A stretch of 39,062 bases of DNA from Bacteroidales bacterium (GCA_017454265.1 JAFTDJ010000026.1:1-39062), one strand, 5' to 3'. Counted from the first letter of the stretch, positions 7,670 through 17,253 are shown. Numbers and translations are program-made. The notes: a model not told the origin generated them from the sequence alone.

Positions 7670-10600
7670 ATGAAAAAATCATTCAAAGCACTGTTGCTGA
7701 CTTTCGCAGCAATGTTTTTCGTCGTGTCCGCCTATGCGCAGGTCACGACTGCGGCTCTCGCCGGTAAGGTTACCGACGCCAACGGTGAGGCCGTTCCCGG
7801 TGCTACGGTCGTTGCCGTGCACACTCCTTCAGGGTCCCAGTATTACGGACTCACAAACTCTGAAGGCCGTTACAACATCAACGGTATGCGTTCCGGCGGT
7901 CCCTACACCGTGGAGGTTTCCTGCCTCGGTTACCGCAAGGTCAACTATACCGACGTGACCCTTCAGCTCGGTGAGACCTACGGACTCAACGCAAGCCTCC
8001 CCGACGACAGCGAACTGCTCAACGAGGCGGTCGTGATTTCCACCGCTTCCTCCCGTTTTGCACAGGAGAAGACAGGTGCCGCCACCAACATCAGCAGCCA
8101 GCAGATTACCAGCCTGCCTACCGTGAGCCGCAACCTTACCGACCTTACCCGCCTCTCTCCTTACGGCGGTAACGGAATGACCTTCATGGGTGCTGACGAC
8201 CGTACCTCCAACTTCACGATCGACGGTGCGAACTTCAACAACAACTTCGGTCTGAGCGGCGACCTCCCCGGCGGCGGCAACCCCGTCTCCATCGACGCCA
8301 TTGAAGAAATGCAGGTGGTCATCAGCCCCTACGACGTGCGCCAGACCAACTTCATCGGCGGCGGCGTGAACGCCATCACCAAGTCCGGTACCAATACCTT
8401 CAAGGGAAGCGCCTATGTATATCACAAGAACGAGATGATGCGCGGCAATACCGTTGCCGGCCTGGAGCTTGGCGACCGTGCCGAAGACCGTACCACCACC
8501 TACGGTATGACACTCGGCGGCCCCATCATAAAGAACAAGCTCTTCTTCTTCGTGAACTTCGAGTTTATCCCTCACCCTGAGGTTACTTCTTACTGGAAGC
8601 CTTCCACCGACGGCGTCGCCAATCCCGCCCTCAACATTTCCCGCGTCACCGAGACCGATATGCAGAGAGTAAGCGATTTCGTGAAGGAGAAATATGGCTA
8701 CGACACCGGTTCATACAAGGACTTCAACAATAACGAGAGCAACATCAAGGCCCTTGCCCGTATCGACTGGAACATAACCGACAAGCACCATCTGGCACTG
8801 CGTTACAATTACACCAACTCCCGCCAGTGGAACTACACCAACGCTTCTTCTTCCGACTGCGGCCAGCGTACCACCCAGGCCCGTCTGTCCCAGTATTCCA
8901 TGTCTTTCGCCAACGCGTTCTACAGCATGGACAATCTGGTGCACAGCTTCTCGGCCGACCTCAACAGCCGCATCTCCGACAATATGGAGAATCAGTTCCT
9001 CGCAACCTTCTCCAAGCTTGACACCAGCCGCGACACCCCGTCGGCATACTTCCCCTTCATAGACATCCTCGACGGTACCGGAACCATCACTCCGTACATG
9101 TCCCTTGGCTATGAACTCTTTACCTGGCAGAACGGTTACCACAACAACGTTCTCAATATCAAGGATGACTTCACGATTTACATGGGTCGCCACAAGCTCA
9201 CCGCCGGTTTGGCATACGAGTACCAGATGGCAGACAACGCTTACCTGCGCAACGGTACCGGCTACTACCGCTACAACTCTTTGGACGACTTTCTCAACGG
9301 AGCCACCCCTGAGACGGTGAACTTTACCTACGGATACGAGAACCTCATGCGTGACAACCCTGCAAGCCGCGTCATGTACCACAAGGCCAGCATCTATGCT
9401 CAGGACGACTGGGATGTGACCGAGCGCTTCAAACTTACTGCAGGCGTGCGTATCGACGACTTCTTCTTCGATAACAGCAACCTTATCCGCAACAACGCCG
9501 TTTATAATCTCGAGTATCCCGACGAGAACGGCAACGTGCGCAGGATAGATACCGGCAAATGGCCCAACGCAGTTCCCCTGATTTCTCCCCGTGTAGGTTT
9601 TACATGGGATGTCCTGGGCAACAAGAGCATGAAGATCCGCGGAGGCGTTGGTATCTTCACCGGCCGTGTGCCTCTGGTGTTCTTCACCAACATGCCGTCC
9701 AACTCTTCCATGAACCAGTACAACGGTATCATCACCACCTATTACAAGAACGGTGAAGTTTCCAGCGCAGATCCCAACCTCGGTGCTTTTGCCGGAGGCC
9801 TTATCACCGACCGTGAGAAGATGCGCGAGAAGTGGTATGAACTCGGATATCCTCAGACAATCTCCGAGGAGGATGGAAAGATTCCTTCCAAGCTGGCGGC
9901 CGTTGATCCCAACTTCAAGATGCCTCAGGTACTGAAGACCTCCCTGGCCCTGGATTATGCCTTCCCGACTTCATTCCCCTTCACCGTCACGCTAGAGGGT
10001 ATGTTCAACAAGAACATCAACGCCTCCACGATGGAAGACTGGAACATGAAACCGGTAAACGGCTTCTCCCGCTTCAACGGTGTTGACAACCGTCCCATCT
10101 ATCCTACGGACTACAAATACACCACATCCCCCGCTTACGTGCTGACCAATACTAACCAGGGTTACACCTGGTCCGGCAACGTAACAGTGAACATCGCTCC
10201 CGTAGAGGGACTCCGTCTCATGGCCGCTTACACTCACGTAGTGGCCAAGGAACTCACCTCCCTCCCCGGTTCCGACCCTGCTTCTATCTTCAACTATGTG
10301 CCTACCGTGGCCGGTCCCAACTACACCACCGTCCACCTTTCACAGAACAATACCCCCGACCGTGTCGTGGCCTCCCTCACTCATGACGACAAGAGCGGCA
10401 ACCACTTCAGCTTCATTTATGAAGGCTGGAGAGGAGGATATAACTATTCCTACCTGCTCACCAATGATATGAACGGAGACAACTACAACTACGATTCCCT
10501 CTTCATCCCTACCGACGAGCAGGTTGCAAACCGCGACTTCCGCTTCGTCTCGGATGACGACCGCGACCGTTTCATGGCATATGTCCACAACGACAGCTAT

Positions 10601-10966
10601 CTGAGCAAGAACCAGGGCAAATATGCAGAGGGCTACGCAGTTTACAACCCTTGGGTCCACCGTGTTGACTTTGCCTACAAGCACGATTTCAAGGTGAAGA
10701 TTGGCAGCACTACCAACACCCTACAGCTCAACTTCGACATCAAGAACGTGCTCAACCTCTTCAACAACAGTTGGGGCGTGAGCAAGTACATGAATCCCGA
10801 GCTCAACTCCGGCCGTATCCTCACTTACGAAGGCGTAGATGCCCAGGGCTATCCCACCTTCTCTACTCCCAAGGCTGTCAGCGGCTCCACCGAGACTTTC
10901 GTGAACAACACGGCAGTCGGCCAGTGCTGGTATGCTTCCATCGGTATTAAGTACATGTTCAACTAA
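7670..10966 (+). CDS. Oar-like TonB-dependent outer-membrane receptor
   Basis: A 1098-aa outer-membrane beta-barrel protein. The start is the ATG giving MKKSFKALLLTFAAMFFVVSAYAQ, a standard signal peptide. A carboxypeptidase-regulatory-like (CarboxypepD_reg) domain follows (about 26-110: AALAGKVTDANGEAVPGATV, GRYNINGMRSGGPYTVEV). The plug contains features typical of the Oar/OmpA-related subfamily: FTIDGANFNNNFGL, DAIEEMQVVISPYDVRQ and GGVNAITKSGTNTFKGSAY. The barrel ends IGIKYMFN. It lacks the SusC signature and has no SusD partner; the next gene is a BACON/OB-fold lipoprotein 17 nt downstream, which probably acts as its surface partner. Substrate unknown; an extracellular polymer such as DNA is an inference from the neighbours. 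Confidence 0.9.
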   Translation: MKKSFKALLLTFAAMFFVVSAYAQVTTAALAGKVTDANGEAVPGATVVAVHTPSGSQYYGLTNSEGRYNINGMRSGGPYTVEVSCLGYRKVNYTDVTLQLGETYGLNASLPDDSELLNEAVVISTASSRFAQEKTGAATNISSQQITSLPTVSRNLTDLTRLSPYGGNGMTFMGADDRTSNFTIDGANFNNNFGLSGDLPGGGNPVSIDAIEEMQVVISPYDVRQTNFIGGGVNAITKSGTNTFKGSAYVYHKNEMMRGNTVAGLELGDRAEDRTTTYGMTLGGPIIKNKLFFFVNFEFIPHPEVTSYWKPSTDGVANPALNISRVTETDMQRVSDFVKEKYGYDTGSYKDFNNNESNIKALARIDWNITDKHHLALRYNYTNSRQWNYTNASSSDCGQRTTQARLSQYSMSFANAFYSMDNLVHSFSADLNSRISDNMENQFLATFSKLDTSRDTPSAYFPFIDILDGTGTITPYMSLGYELFTWQNGYHNNVLNIKDDFTIYMGRHKLTAGLAYEYQMADNAYLRNGTGYYRYNSLDDFLNGATPETVNFTYGYENLMRDNPASRVMYHKASIYAQDDWDVTERFKLTAGVRIDDFFFDNSNLIRNNAVYNLEYPDENGNVRRIDTGKWPNAVPLISPRVGFTWDVLGNKSMKIRGGVGIFTGRVPLVFFTNMPSNSSMNQYNGIITTYYKNGEVSSADPNLGAFAGGLITDREKMREKWYELGYPQTISEEDGKIPSKLAAVDPNFKMPQVLKTSLALDYAFPTSFPFTVTLEGMFNKNINASTMEDWNMKPVNGFSRFNGVDNRPIYPTDYKYTTSPAYVLTNTNQGYTWSGNVTVNIAPVEGLRLMAAYTHVVAKELTSLPGSDPASIFNYVPTVAGPNYTTVHLSQNNTPDRVVASLTHDDKSGNHFSFIYEGWRGGYNYSYLLTNDMNGDNYNYDSLFIPTDEQVANRDFRFVSDDDRDRFMAYVHNDSYLSKNQGKYAEGYAVYNPWVHRVDFAYKHDFKVKIGSTTNTLQLNFDIKNVLNLFNNSWGVSKYMNPELNSGRILTYEGVDAQGYPTFSTPKAVSGSTETFVNNTAVGQCWYASIGIKYMFN

Positions 10967-10983
10967 TTCCGGAAACGCATATT

Positions 10984-12729
10984 ATGAAACTCAGATATAT
11001 TATCGGAACTCTTATCCTTGCCCTTGGCGTATTTACTGCCTGTGAGCAGGAGAAGCTTGAGACTCTTACCAACCTCAAGGTTGACGAGTCCTATGTGTCC
11101 ATCAATGTGAATGGCGGCACTTCCACCTTGAACCTCAAGGCCACCGAGGCTTGGGAAGTAGTTCCCGAGTCCGTTCCTGAATGGCTTACCATCAGCCCTA
11201 TGTCCGGCGGTGCCGGCGATGCGGTGCTCTCCTTCAAGGCCGAGGCTACCAAGGCTACCAACAACGCCGAAGTAAAGATCAAATGCGGCAACCAGACGCA
11301 GTATGTCAACGTAATCCAGTATGCAGCAAAGGCAGATCCCGTTATCATGTCCGTCAAGGAAGCCCTTGCAGTCATCAAGACCGTTGACAAGGGCGACGGC
11401 CAGAGCTACAACGTGGACGGCGAATACTACGTAAAGGGTATCGTGAGCAAAATCGACGAAATCAGTACCAGCTACGGCAACGCAACTTATTACCTTTCCG
11501 ACGACGGCAAGCACGTTGACGGTGAGTGGCTCGAGGTTTACCGCGGTTCATGGCTCGACGGTGCAAAGTTCTCCAAGGGTGATGAGTTTGCCGTAGGCGA
11601 CGAGCTCACCATCGTTGGCCAGCTCATGAGCTACAAGGGCACTCCCGAAACCGTTCAGGGTACCGCCAAAGTAACTGCCATTAAGAAATCCCTCGTGCAG
11701 ATTGCATCAGGTGCCGAGAATGGTTTGGACGCCAATGGCGGCGAGTTTCTCGTAAAGGCCATATGCAAAGGTGACGGTCCAGCCATCACCATCCCCGATG
11801 ACGCAAAGTCCTGGGTAGGTGTAAGCGGCATCAGCATGGTGAAAGACACCACTTTCGTGTCTTTCTTCGTGGCTCCCAATACAGAGGAATCTTCCCGCAA
11901 GGCAGACATCAGCTTCACCTCCAAGTCTGGCAGCGACGTCTCCACGGTTTCCGTTTCCGTGAGCCAGAGCGGCCTGCAGGGCACTGAAACCAACCCGTTC
12001 ACCGTTGCCCAGGCAATCGAGTACTGCAACACTCTCAGCGGCAACAGCTCAAATGCGTTCTTTGTCAAGGGCAAGATTTCCCGCATCATCAGCGGCGGCG
12101 AGTTCGGCGCTCAGTACGGCAATGCCACCTTCTACATCTCCGATGACGGCGAGTACAAGGGCACCGACGACAAGAACTGCGACAAGACCCACGACTTCGA
12201 AGCATATCGCATCCTCAACTTTGGAAATGCCAAGTGGACTGAAGGCCAGGGCCAGATTGCAGTTGGCGACGAGGTGGTCATCACCGGCATCCTTACAATC
12301 TACAACGGCGTTTCCGAGACTGCCTCCGGAAAGGCATGGCTCTACAGCGTCAACGGCGTCAAGTCCGGTGAAAACGGCCTCGGCAATGTAGTGAGCCCGT
12401 TCAACTCCGCCGGCGCCAAAGCTTGCATCGATGCGGAATTTACCGGCAATGTCTATGTTGCAGGTATCATCTCCGAAATCGTGAACAACGGTGCTTTCGG
12501 AGCTCAGTACGGCAACGCCACCTTCTGGATTTCCGACGACGGCAAGACCAAGGATTTCGAGGCTTACAGGGTACTGTACCTCGGAAACCGCAAGTGGGTC
12601 GAGGGTGACACCCAGATTGCAGTTGGCGACAAGGTTGTCCTCCACGGCGCCCTTACCAAGTTTGGCTCTACCTACGAGACCTCTTCCGGAAAAGCTTATA
12701 TCTACTCCCTCAACGGAAAAACGAATTAA
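10984..12729 (+). CDS. Surface lipoprotein with BACON and three OB-fold-like repeats
   Basis: A 581-aa lipoprotein (GVFTAC, C20). Order of parts: BACON-like Ig domain 33-113; OB-fold-like domain 1 at 120-233; a second BACON-like Ig domain 237-329; OB-like 2 at 337-457; OB-like 3 at 467-578. The OB-like units share V(K/A)G.(I/V)S.I, YGNAT(F/Y).(I/L)SDDG, EAYR.L..GN.KW, and VGD.(V/L)...G.L. Domain 1 is more divergent. Such OB-type domains in Bacteroidota occur in secreted lipoproteins near nucleases; nucleic-acid binding is plausible but not shown. It follows the Oar-like receptor at 17 nt and ends the operon at a strong terminator. The next gene encodes a paralogue. Confidence 0.8.
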   Translation: MKLRYIIGTLILALGVFTACEQEKLETLTNLKVDESYVSINVNGGTSTLNLKATEAWEVVPESVPEWLTISPMSGGAGDAVLSFKAEATKATNNAEVKIKCGNQTQYVNVIQYAAKADPVIMSVKEALAVIKTVDKGDGQSYNVDGEYYVKGIVSKIDEISTSYGNATYYLSDDGKHVDGEWLEVYRGSWLDGAKFSKGDEFAVGDELTIVGQLMSYKGTPETVQGTAKVTAIKKSLVQIASGAENGLDANGGEFLVKAICKGDGPAITIPDDAKSWVGVSGISMVKDTTFVSFFVAPNTEESSRKADISFTSKSGSDVSTVSVSVSQSGLQGTETNPFTVAQAIEYCNTLSGNSSNAFFVKGKISRIISGGEFGAQYGNATFYISDDGEYKGTDDKNCDKTHDFEAYRILNFGNAKWTEGQGQIAVGDEVVITGILTIYNGVSETASGKAWLYSVNGVKSGENGLGNVVSPFNSAGAKACIDAEFTGNVYVAGIISEIVNNGAFGAQYGNATFWISDDGKTKDFEAYRVLYLGNRKWVEGDTQIAVGDKVVLHGALTKFGSTYETSSGKAYIYSLNGKTN

Positions 12730-12748
12730 GTTTTTTAAATAATTTATA

Positions 12749-12783
12749 AATAAGGCCCGGGCAGCTCCCGGGCCTTATTTTTT
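12749..12783 (+). terminator. Strong intrinsic terminator
   Basis: A perfect 13-bp stem (AATAAGGCCCGGG 12749-12761 with 12767-12779), a 5-nt loop CAGCT, and a run of Ts to 12783. The A/T-rich stem flanks also make it usable in reverse, though no minus-strand gene ends here. It separates the Oar-like operon from the nuclease operon. Confidence 0.92.
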
Positions 12784-12817
12784 ATCCCGCAGATAATAAA
12801 AAACAGATAAAAATTTT

Positions 12818-12825
12818 TATCTTTG
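12818..12825 (+). promoter_or_regulatory. Predicted -7 box (TATCTTTG) of the OB-repeat/nuclease operon
   Basis: Exact TAnnTTTG match, 41 nt before the ATG at 12867 and just after the terminator. The -33 region is A-rich with no TTTG, so activity may depend on an activator. Confidence 0.6.
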
Positions 12826-12866
12826 AAAATCATATATTCCAGAATTTTATCAAATAACGCGTTATT

Positions 12867-14873
12867 ATGAATTTCAAAAAGTTTTTTATCACATTGATAG
12901 CGGCTTCGGCAGCCCTTCTGGCCTGCACGCAGGAAGAAGATTTCGGACTGCCCCGTATATCCGTGGACCCTACAGAGATATCTCTTGGACAGGGTGAGGA
13001 GTCGGCCAGCGTGCAGCTTACCGCCACACGTGACTGGTTGGTACAGAGCGCTCCCGATTGGATCGGCCTCAGCGTAAATGAAGGCAAAGCCTCTACAAAG
13101 GCCCAGACCGTTTCCCTTACCGCAAACGCCAACAGCGGCTATAACCGCAGCGGCGAAGTGGTGTTTACCATCGGTCTTGCAAAATGTGCCGTTACCGTGA
13201 ACCAGGCGGGCGCCCAGGGCGAGCTCAAGAAAGGTACCGGAACCAAGGACGATCCTTACACCGTGACGGGCGTCATAGAATATGTCCAGGGGCTCGGGGC
13301 AGACGTCACCAGCCCTTCCGAGGTGTATGTGAAGGGTAAGGTGGCTGCAATTACCGAGGCGTTCTCGGCCCAGTACGGCAACGGAACCTTCACCATTTCC
13401 GACGACGGCTCCACCGCCCAGGTGTTTACCTGCTATCGTATCCTGTACCTTGGCAACCGCAAGTGGACTGCAAACGATACCCAGATTGCCCAGGGTGACG
13501 ATGTGATTGTATGCGGCAAGGTGGTGAACTACAAGGGCAACACCCCCGAGACAAGCCAGGGCTCCGCATTCCTCTACAGCCTCAACGGCAAGACCGAGGG
13601 CGGTGATCCCACCCCCGATCCCGGCACTGCCGGAACTCCCAAGGGCAGCGGCACCCAGGCCGATCCTTTCAATGTGGCAGCTGCAATCGCAAAGGCCAAG
13701 GAAACCGGCGAAACTGCAACTTCCGACACTTACTACATCAAGGGCAAGGTGTCCGAGGTCACCGAGCAGTTCGCCGCCCAGTACGGCAACGCCACCTTCA
13801 AGCTGGTAGATGAGGGCTACGCTGCAGCATTCCTGGCATACCGCGTACTGTACTTCAACAATGTGAAGTGGACGGCAGGCGGCAAGAGCGTCAATGTCAA
13901 CGACGAGGTCGTCGTGTGCGCCAAGATAGTCAACTTCAAGGGCAACACCCCGGAAACTTCAGGTGGTTACGTATATTCCATCAACGGAGATACCGGTGGC
14001 GACAATCCCGGCCCAGGCCCCGACCCCACCCCGGGCGATCCCAAGGGCTCCGGCACACTTGCCGATCCTTACAACGCTGCGGGTGCCTACGCCCTGGCAG
14101 CCGGCCTCACTTCTGAACAAAAGAGCGACGACGTTTATGTCGCCGGCAAAATTTCTTCCATAAAGTACACCTTCAGCGCCCAGTACGGCACCGCTACGTT
14201 CAACATTTCCGACGACGGCACTACTTCCGGCAGTCAGTTTACCTGCTACAGCGTGCTTTATCTGAACAACCGCGCATGGGCCGACGGCGACACCCAGGTG
14301 AAAGTCGGCGACAGCGTTGTAATATACGGTAAACTTGTCAATTATCAGGGCAATACTCCGGAGACTTCCAGCAAGGAGGCCTATATCTACAGCCTCAACG
14401 GCGTAACCGACGGCGGCGAACCCACTCCCGGCCCCGATCCCGGCTCCGGCGGCGGCGACTTCTCCAGCAACGTTTCCTGGACCGCCGGCACCAGCTGCTA
14501 CGACGACAATGTCCTCAACGTGAACGGTGAAAGCGGTGTTGCCAACCTCAAGTTCGGAACCAGCAAGAAGTACGGAGATGCAAGCGTCGTGATTCCGGCC
14601 GGCACCAAGACCGTAACCTTCTACTCCATTGCCTGGAAGGGTGCAGATGCATCGCTTAAGGTTACTGCCGGCGGCAAGGAATATACTTTCGACGTAAAGG
14701 CCAACGACGGTGCTTCCGGCAACGCCCCTTATAATGTTACCGTTACCGACAACGACAAATACACGCTTGACCTCGATTCGGCGCTCAGCTCCGACGTTAC
14801 CGTGAAGGTGGAGACATACGAGGGCAACAATAAAGGCTTCCGTGCCTTCATCTTCGGCGTCAAGGCACAATGA
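12867..14873 (+). CDS. Surface lipoprotein with BACON, three OB-fold-like repeats and a C-terminal beta domain
   Basis: A 668-aa lipoprotein (AALLAC, C20). BACON domain about 30-115 (ISVDPTEISLGQGEESASV, ATRDWLVQSAPDWIGLS). OB-like repeats at about 129-242, 266-374 and 399-512 share the AQYG(N/T).TF..(S)DDG and GNTPETS patterns with the protein encoded at 10984-12729. Repeat 2 is degenerate (KLVDEG instead of ISDDG). Pro/Asp/Gly linkers (GGDPTPDPG, GPGPDPTPG, GPDPGSGGG) separate the units. Residues 530-668 form an unrecognised C-terminal domain with beta-rich character. The next gene, a nuclease, starts within its stop codon (ATGA), so binding and cleavage proteins are made together. Nucleic-acid capture is inferred. 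Confidence 0.8.
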   Translation: MNFKKFFITLIAASAALLACTQEEDFGLPRISVDPTEISLGQGEESASVQLTATRDWLVQSAPDWIGLSVNEGKASTKAQTVSLTANANSGYNRSGEVVFTIGLAKCAVTVNQAGAQGELKKGTGTKDDPYTVTGVIEYVQGLGADVTSPSEVYVKGKVAAITEAFSAQYGNGTFTISDDGSTAQVFTCYRILYLGNRKWTANDTQIAQGDDVIVCGKVVNYKGNTPETSQGSAFLYSLNGKTEGGDPTPDPGTAGTPKGSGTQADPFNVAAAIAKAKETGETATSDTYYIKGKVSEVTEQFAAQYGNATFKLVDEGYAAAFLAYRVLYFNNVKWTAGGKSVNVNDEVVVCAKIVNFKGNTPETSGGYVYSINGDTGGDNPGPGPDPTPGDPKGSGTLADPYNAAGAYALAAGLTSEQKSDDVYVAGKISSIKYTFSAQYGTATFNISDDGTTSGSQFTCYSVLYLNNRAWADGDTQVKVGDSVVIYGKLVNYQGNTPETSSKEAYIYSLNGVTDGGEPTPGPDPGSGGGDFSSNVSWTAGTSCYDDNVLNVNGESGVANLKFGTSKKYGDASVVIPAGTKTVTFYSIAWKGADASLKVTAGGKEYTFDVKANDGASGNAPYNVTVTDNDKYTLDLDSALSSDVTVKVETYEGNNKGFRAFIFGVKAQ

Positions 14874-16066
14874 TGTCTGCATTCTTTCGCTTTACGGCGG
14901 TGCTCCTGGCATCGGCTTCCGTTCTCCTCACATCCTGTGGGGGGAACGGGTCGGCCGATTATGACAATACTGCCGCCATAGTGCCTCGCAGCACCGAGCT
15001 TGGCTCTGATGGAGGAAGCGTGTTCGTGGCCGTTACCGCCGCCGCCGGGTGGACCATCAGCCTGGAGTTCCCCGATTCCGAGCCGTGGGCTACTATGGAC
15101 CCGGCATCGGGCAGCGGCTCGCAGGCCAACGTGCGCATGCGCTACGATGCCAATACCTCGGACGCTTCCCGCAAGGTGGTGCTGACTCTCAAGCCCACAA
15201 ACGGCCTTGCCGCTTCCGTCACCGTGATTCAGGCAGGCCTGAGCAACCCTTCACCGGATCCCGGCACAGGCGATTACGGCGAAGACGTGGCATCTCCGAA
15301 GTGGCTCGAGCTTCCGGCTACCAAGGCCGGAGACGGGCGTAACTTCTTTGTCCACGACATGGAGGGGCGCGGGTATGTGAACCAGGCCGTGAGCGGAGTG
15401 CGCAACTGGTCTTTTTACTGGGACTACCGGGAGCACCTGGCTCTCTGGGTGGCATATCCCATGAACAACAGCCTCAAGGGCAACGGCTCCAGAACCAACG
15501 AGTGGGGCTACGACCCCCTGCTCCCCGTATCCATCCAGCCCAGCCTCATAGGGGGCTCGTACGGAGGCGGTTGGACCCGCGGGCACCAGATTCCTTCTGC
15601 GGACCGTCTGAGTTACAAGGCCAACGTGAGCACTTTCTACGGCACCAACATGACGCCGCAGGACTACAACTTCAACTCCTTCATCTGGGCGGACCTGGAG
15701 AACCGGGTGCGGGCGTACGCTGCGTCCTCGGATACCCTGTACGTAGTTACCGGCTGCCTCTTCGACAAATCCGTCACGTACAGCGGCACCAGTTCCGGCT
15801 TTGCCGTAAAGATACCGACCCATTATTTCAAGGCAATGCTGTATCGGGGGCCCTCCAGCTATGCTGCCGGAGGATATATGGCTGCAGGCTTCCTGCTGCC
15901 TCACGATTCTTCCATTGCCCGCGGCAACTGCCTCAGCTACATTATGTCCATAGACAAGCTTGAAGCGGAGACTGGAATAGATTTCTTCCCCAACCTGGCT
16001 ACGGAAATAGGGAAGGCCGCGGCTGATGCAATAGAAGCTGCAGAGCCATCTACATGGTGGAAATAA
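14870..16066 (+). CDS. Secreted DNA/RNA non-specific endonuclease lipoprotein (NUC family)
   Basis: A 398-aa lipoprotein (VLLTSC, C23) with a BACON-like Ig domain (36-123) and an Endonuclease_NS domain (about 185-395). The family motif DRGH appears as TRGHQIPSADR (R237-G-H239, the general-base His). The metal-binding Asn fits NMTPQDYNFN (N260), followed by the W..LE.RVR helix. These enzymes use one divalent metal to cut single- or double-stranded DNA and RNA. The Asp of DRGH is replaced by Thr, a variation found in part of the family. Its ATG overlaps the upstream TGA (ATGA); a second ATG at 14873 is possible. A surface-anchored nuclease beside OB-like lipoproteins suggests nucleic-acid breakdown outside the cell. 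Confidence 0.9.
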   Translation: MMSAFFRFTAVLLASASVLLTSCGGNGSADYDNTAAIVPRSTELGSDGGSVFVAVTAAAGWTISLEFPDSEPWATMDPASGSGSQANVRMRYDANTSDASRKVVLTLKPTNGLAASVTVIQAGLSNPSPDPGTGDYGEDVASPKWLELPATKAGDGRNFFVHDMEGRGYVNQAVSGVRNWSFYWDYREHLALWVAYPMNNSLKGNGSRTNEWGYDPLLPVSIQPSLIGGSYGGGWTRGHQIPSADRLSYKANVSTFYGTNMTPQDYNFNSFIWADLENRVRAYAASSDTLYVVTGCLFDKSVTYSGTSSGFAVKIPTHYFKAMLYRGPSSYAAGGYMAAGFLLPHDSSIARGNCLSYIMSIDKLEAETGIDFFPNLATEIGKAAADAIEAAEPSTWWK

Positions 16067-16086
16067 CAACTGATAACCAATAAGAT

Positions 16087-17184
16087 ATGAAAAGACTCAT
16101 CTGTATATTCAGCGCTTGCGTACTCGTCTTCGTGGCTTGTGGCTCGACAAGCCAGGTGAGCAGTACCCCGAAAGGCGGGCGCACATCGCACATAATAGGT
16201 TTCTACAACCTTGAGAACCTCTTCGACACCGTGCACGACGAGGGCAAAAACGACTACCAGTACCTTCCCGACGGCAGCAACAACTGGACGGAAGAGAAGT
16301 ATGCCAAGAAGCTTTACAACATGGCCCACGTGATTGCTGCAATGAAAGAGGACAACGGCGTCTGGCATGCAGTGCTTGGCGTTTCCGAAATCGAGAACCG
16401 CCACGTTCTGGAAGACCTCGTTGCCGAGCCTGAAATTGCGGCTGCAAATTTCCAGATCGTACACTACGACGGTCCCGACCGCCGCGGAGTTGACGTAGGA
16501 CTTCTCTACCGGCCCGAGGTGTTCAATCTCATAGCTACGGAGAGCATTCCTTTTACCTTCACGCCCTCCCGCATAGACTGGAGTCAGTGGACCCGGGAAG
16601 AGATGGACGCCTTCAAGACACGTGATGTCCTGCTTGCGCGCGGAACTATCGGTGGAGAGATGTTCGGTATCTTCGTCGCCCACCTTCCTTCCCGTCTGGG
16701 CGGCAAGGGTGCAGACCTTCGTCCCCGCGGTGCGGAAATCATCTACCAGAGGGCGATGGAACTGCAGAAGGAGTTCCCCGGTATCAAGATCGTTGTTATG
16801 GGAGATATGAACGACAACCCTCAGGACGTGAGTATGACCGAATTCCTGCGCGGAAAGGAGTTCCGGTCCGAGGTGACGGACGAGGATTTCTTCGACCCCT
16901 TCCTGAGTATGATCAAAGCCGGGTATGCATCCCTGTACTATCAGGGCGGCAACAATATATTCGACATCATCATGGTGAACGAGGCCCTCGCAAACGCAAA
17001 GGAGGGGACTTTCCAGATTCAGCCCATCGTGAAAAAGAAATACTACGGCCGCATCTTCAGCAAACCGTTTATGACCAACCAGAGCGGTCAGTACAAGGGG
17101 ACCCCCTTCCGTACCTATTCCGGCGGCGCTTTCGTCGGCGGTTATTCCGACCACTATCCTACGTATATCGTTGTGGCAAAGTAG
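16087..17184 (+). CDS. Secreted endonuclease/exonuclease/phosphatase (EEP) family lipoprotein
   Basis: A 365-aa lipoprotein (VFVAC, C18) with one EEP domain (DNase I fold) that hydrolyses phosphodiester or phosphomonoester bonds. Catalytic stations are complete: FYNLENLFDT (N41), GVSEIEN (E101), VAHLPS (H199), GDMND (D240, N242), NIFDIIMVN, and YSDHYP (D355, H356). The FYN(L/V)ENLFDT opening is typical of a Bacteroidota group usually annotated as secreted nucleases. It is 20 nt downstream of the NUC-family gene and completes a capture, endonuclease and EEP set. Whether it is an exonuclease, a nucleotidase or acts on another phosphodiester is not decided by sequence. It is followed by a palindromic repeat rather than a canonical terminator. 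Confidence 0.9.
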   Translation: MKRLICIFSACVLVFVACGSTSQVSSTPKGGRTSHIIGFYNLENLFDTVHDEGKNDYQYLPDGSNNWTEEKYAKKLYNMAHVIAAMKEDNGVWHAVLGVSEIENRHVLEDLVAEPEIAAANFQIVHYDGPDRRGVDVGLLYRPEVFNLIATESIPFTFTPSRIDWSQWTREEMDAFKTRDVLLARGTIGGEMFGIFVAHLPSRLGGKGADLRPRGAEIIYQRAMELQKEFPGIKIVVMGDMNDNPQDVSMTEFLRGKEFRSEVTDEDFFDPFLSMIKAGYASLYYQGGNNIFDIIMVNEALANAKEGTFQIQPIVKKKYYGRIFSKPFMTNQSGQYKGTPFRTYSGGAFVGGYSDHYPTYIVVAK

Positions 17185-17253
17185 ATTCCTCGACTCGCTT
17201 CGCTCGCTCGGAATGACATAACCCCTGTCATTTCGACCGAAGTGGAGAAATCT
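17183..17253. repeat. REP-like palindromic intergenic repeat
   Basis: Two diverged inverted halves: AGATTCCTCGACTCGC... and ...CCGAAGTGGAGAAATCT. They meet in a 10-bp hairpin (17209-17218 with 17226-17235, one G-U pair, loop TAACCCC). The unit containing TGTCATTTCGACCGAAG is one I recognise as a widespread intergenic repeat in Bacteroidota genomes. It lies between the EEP gene and the next receptor operon and could terminate transcription or stabilise mRNA ends. Confidence 0.75.
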
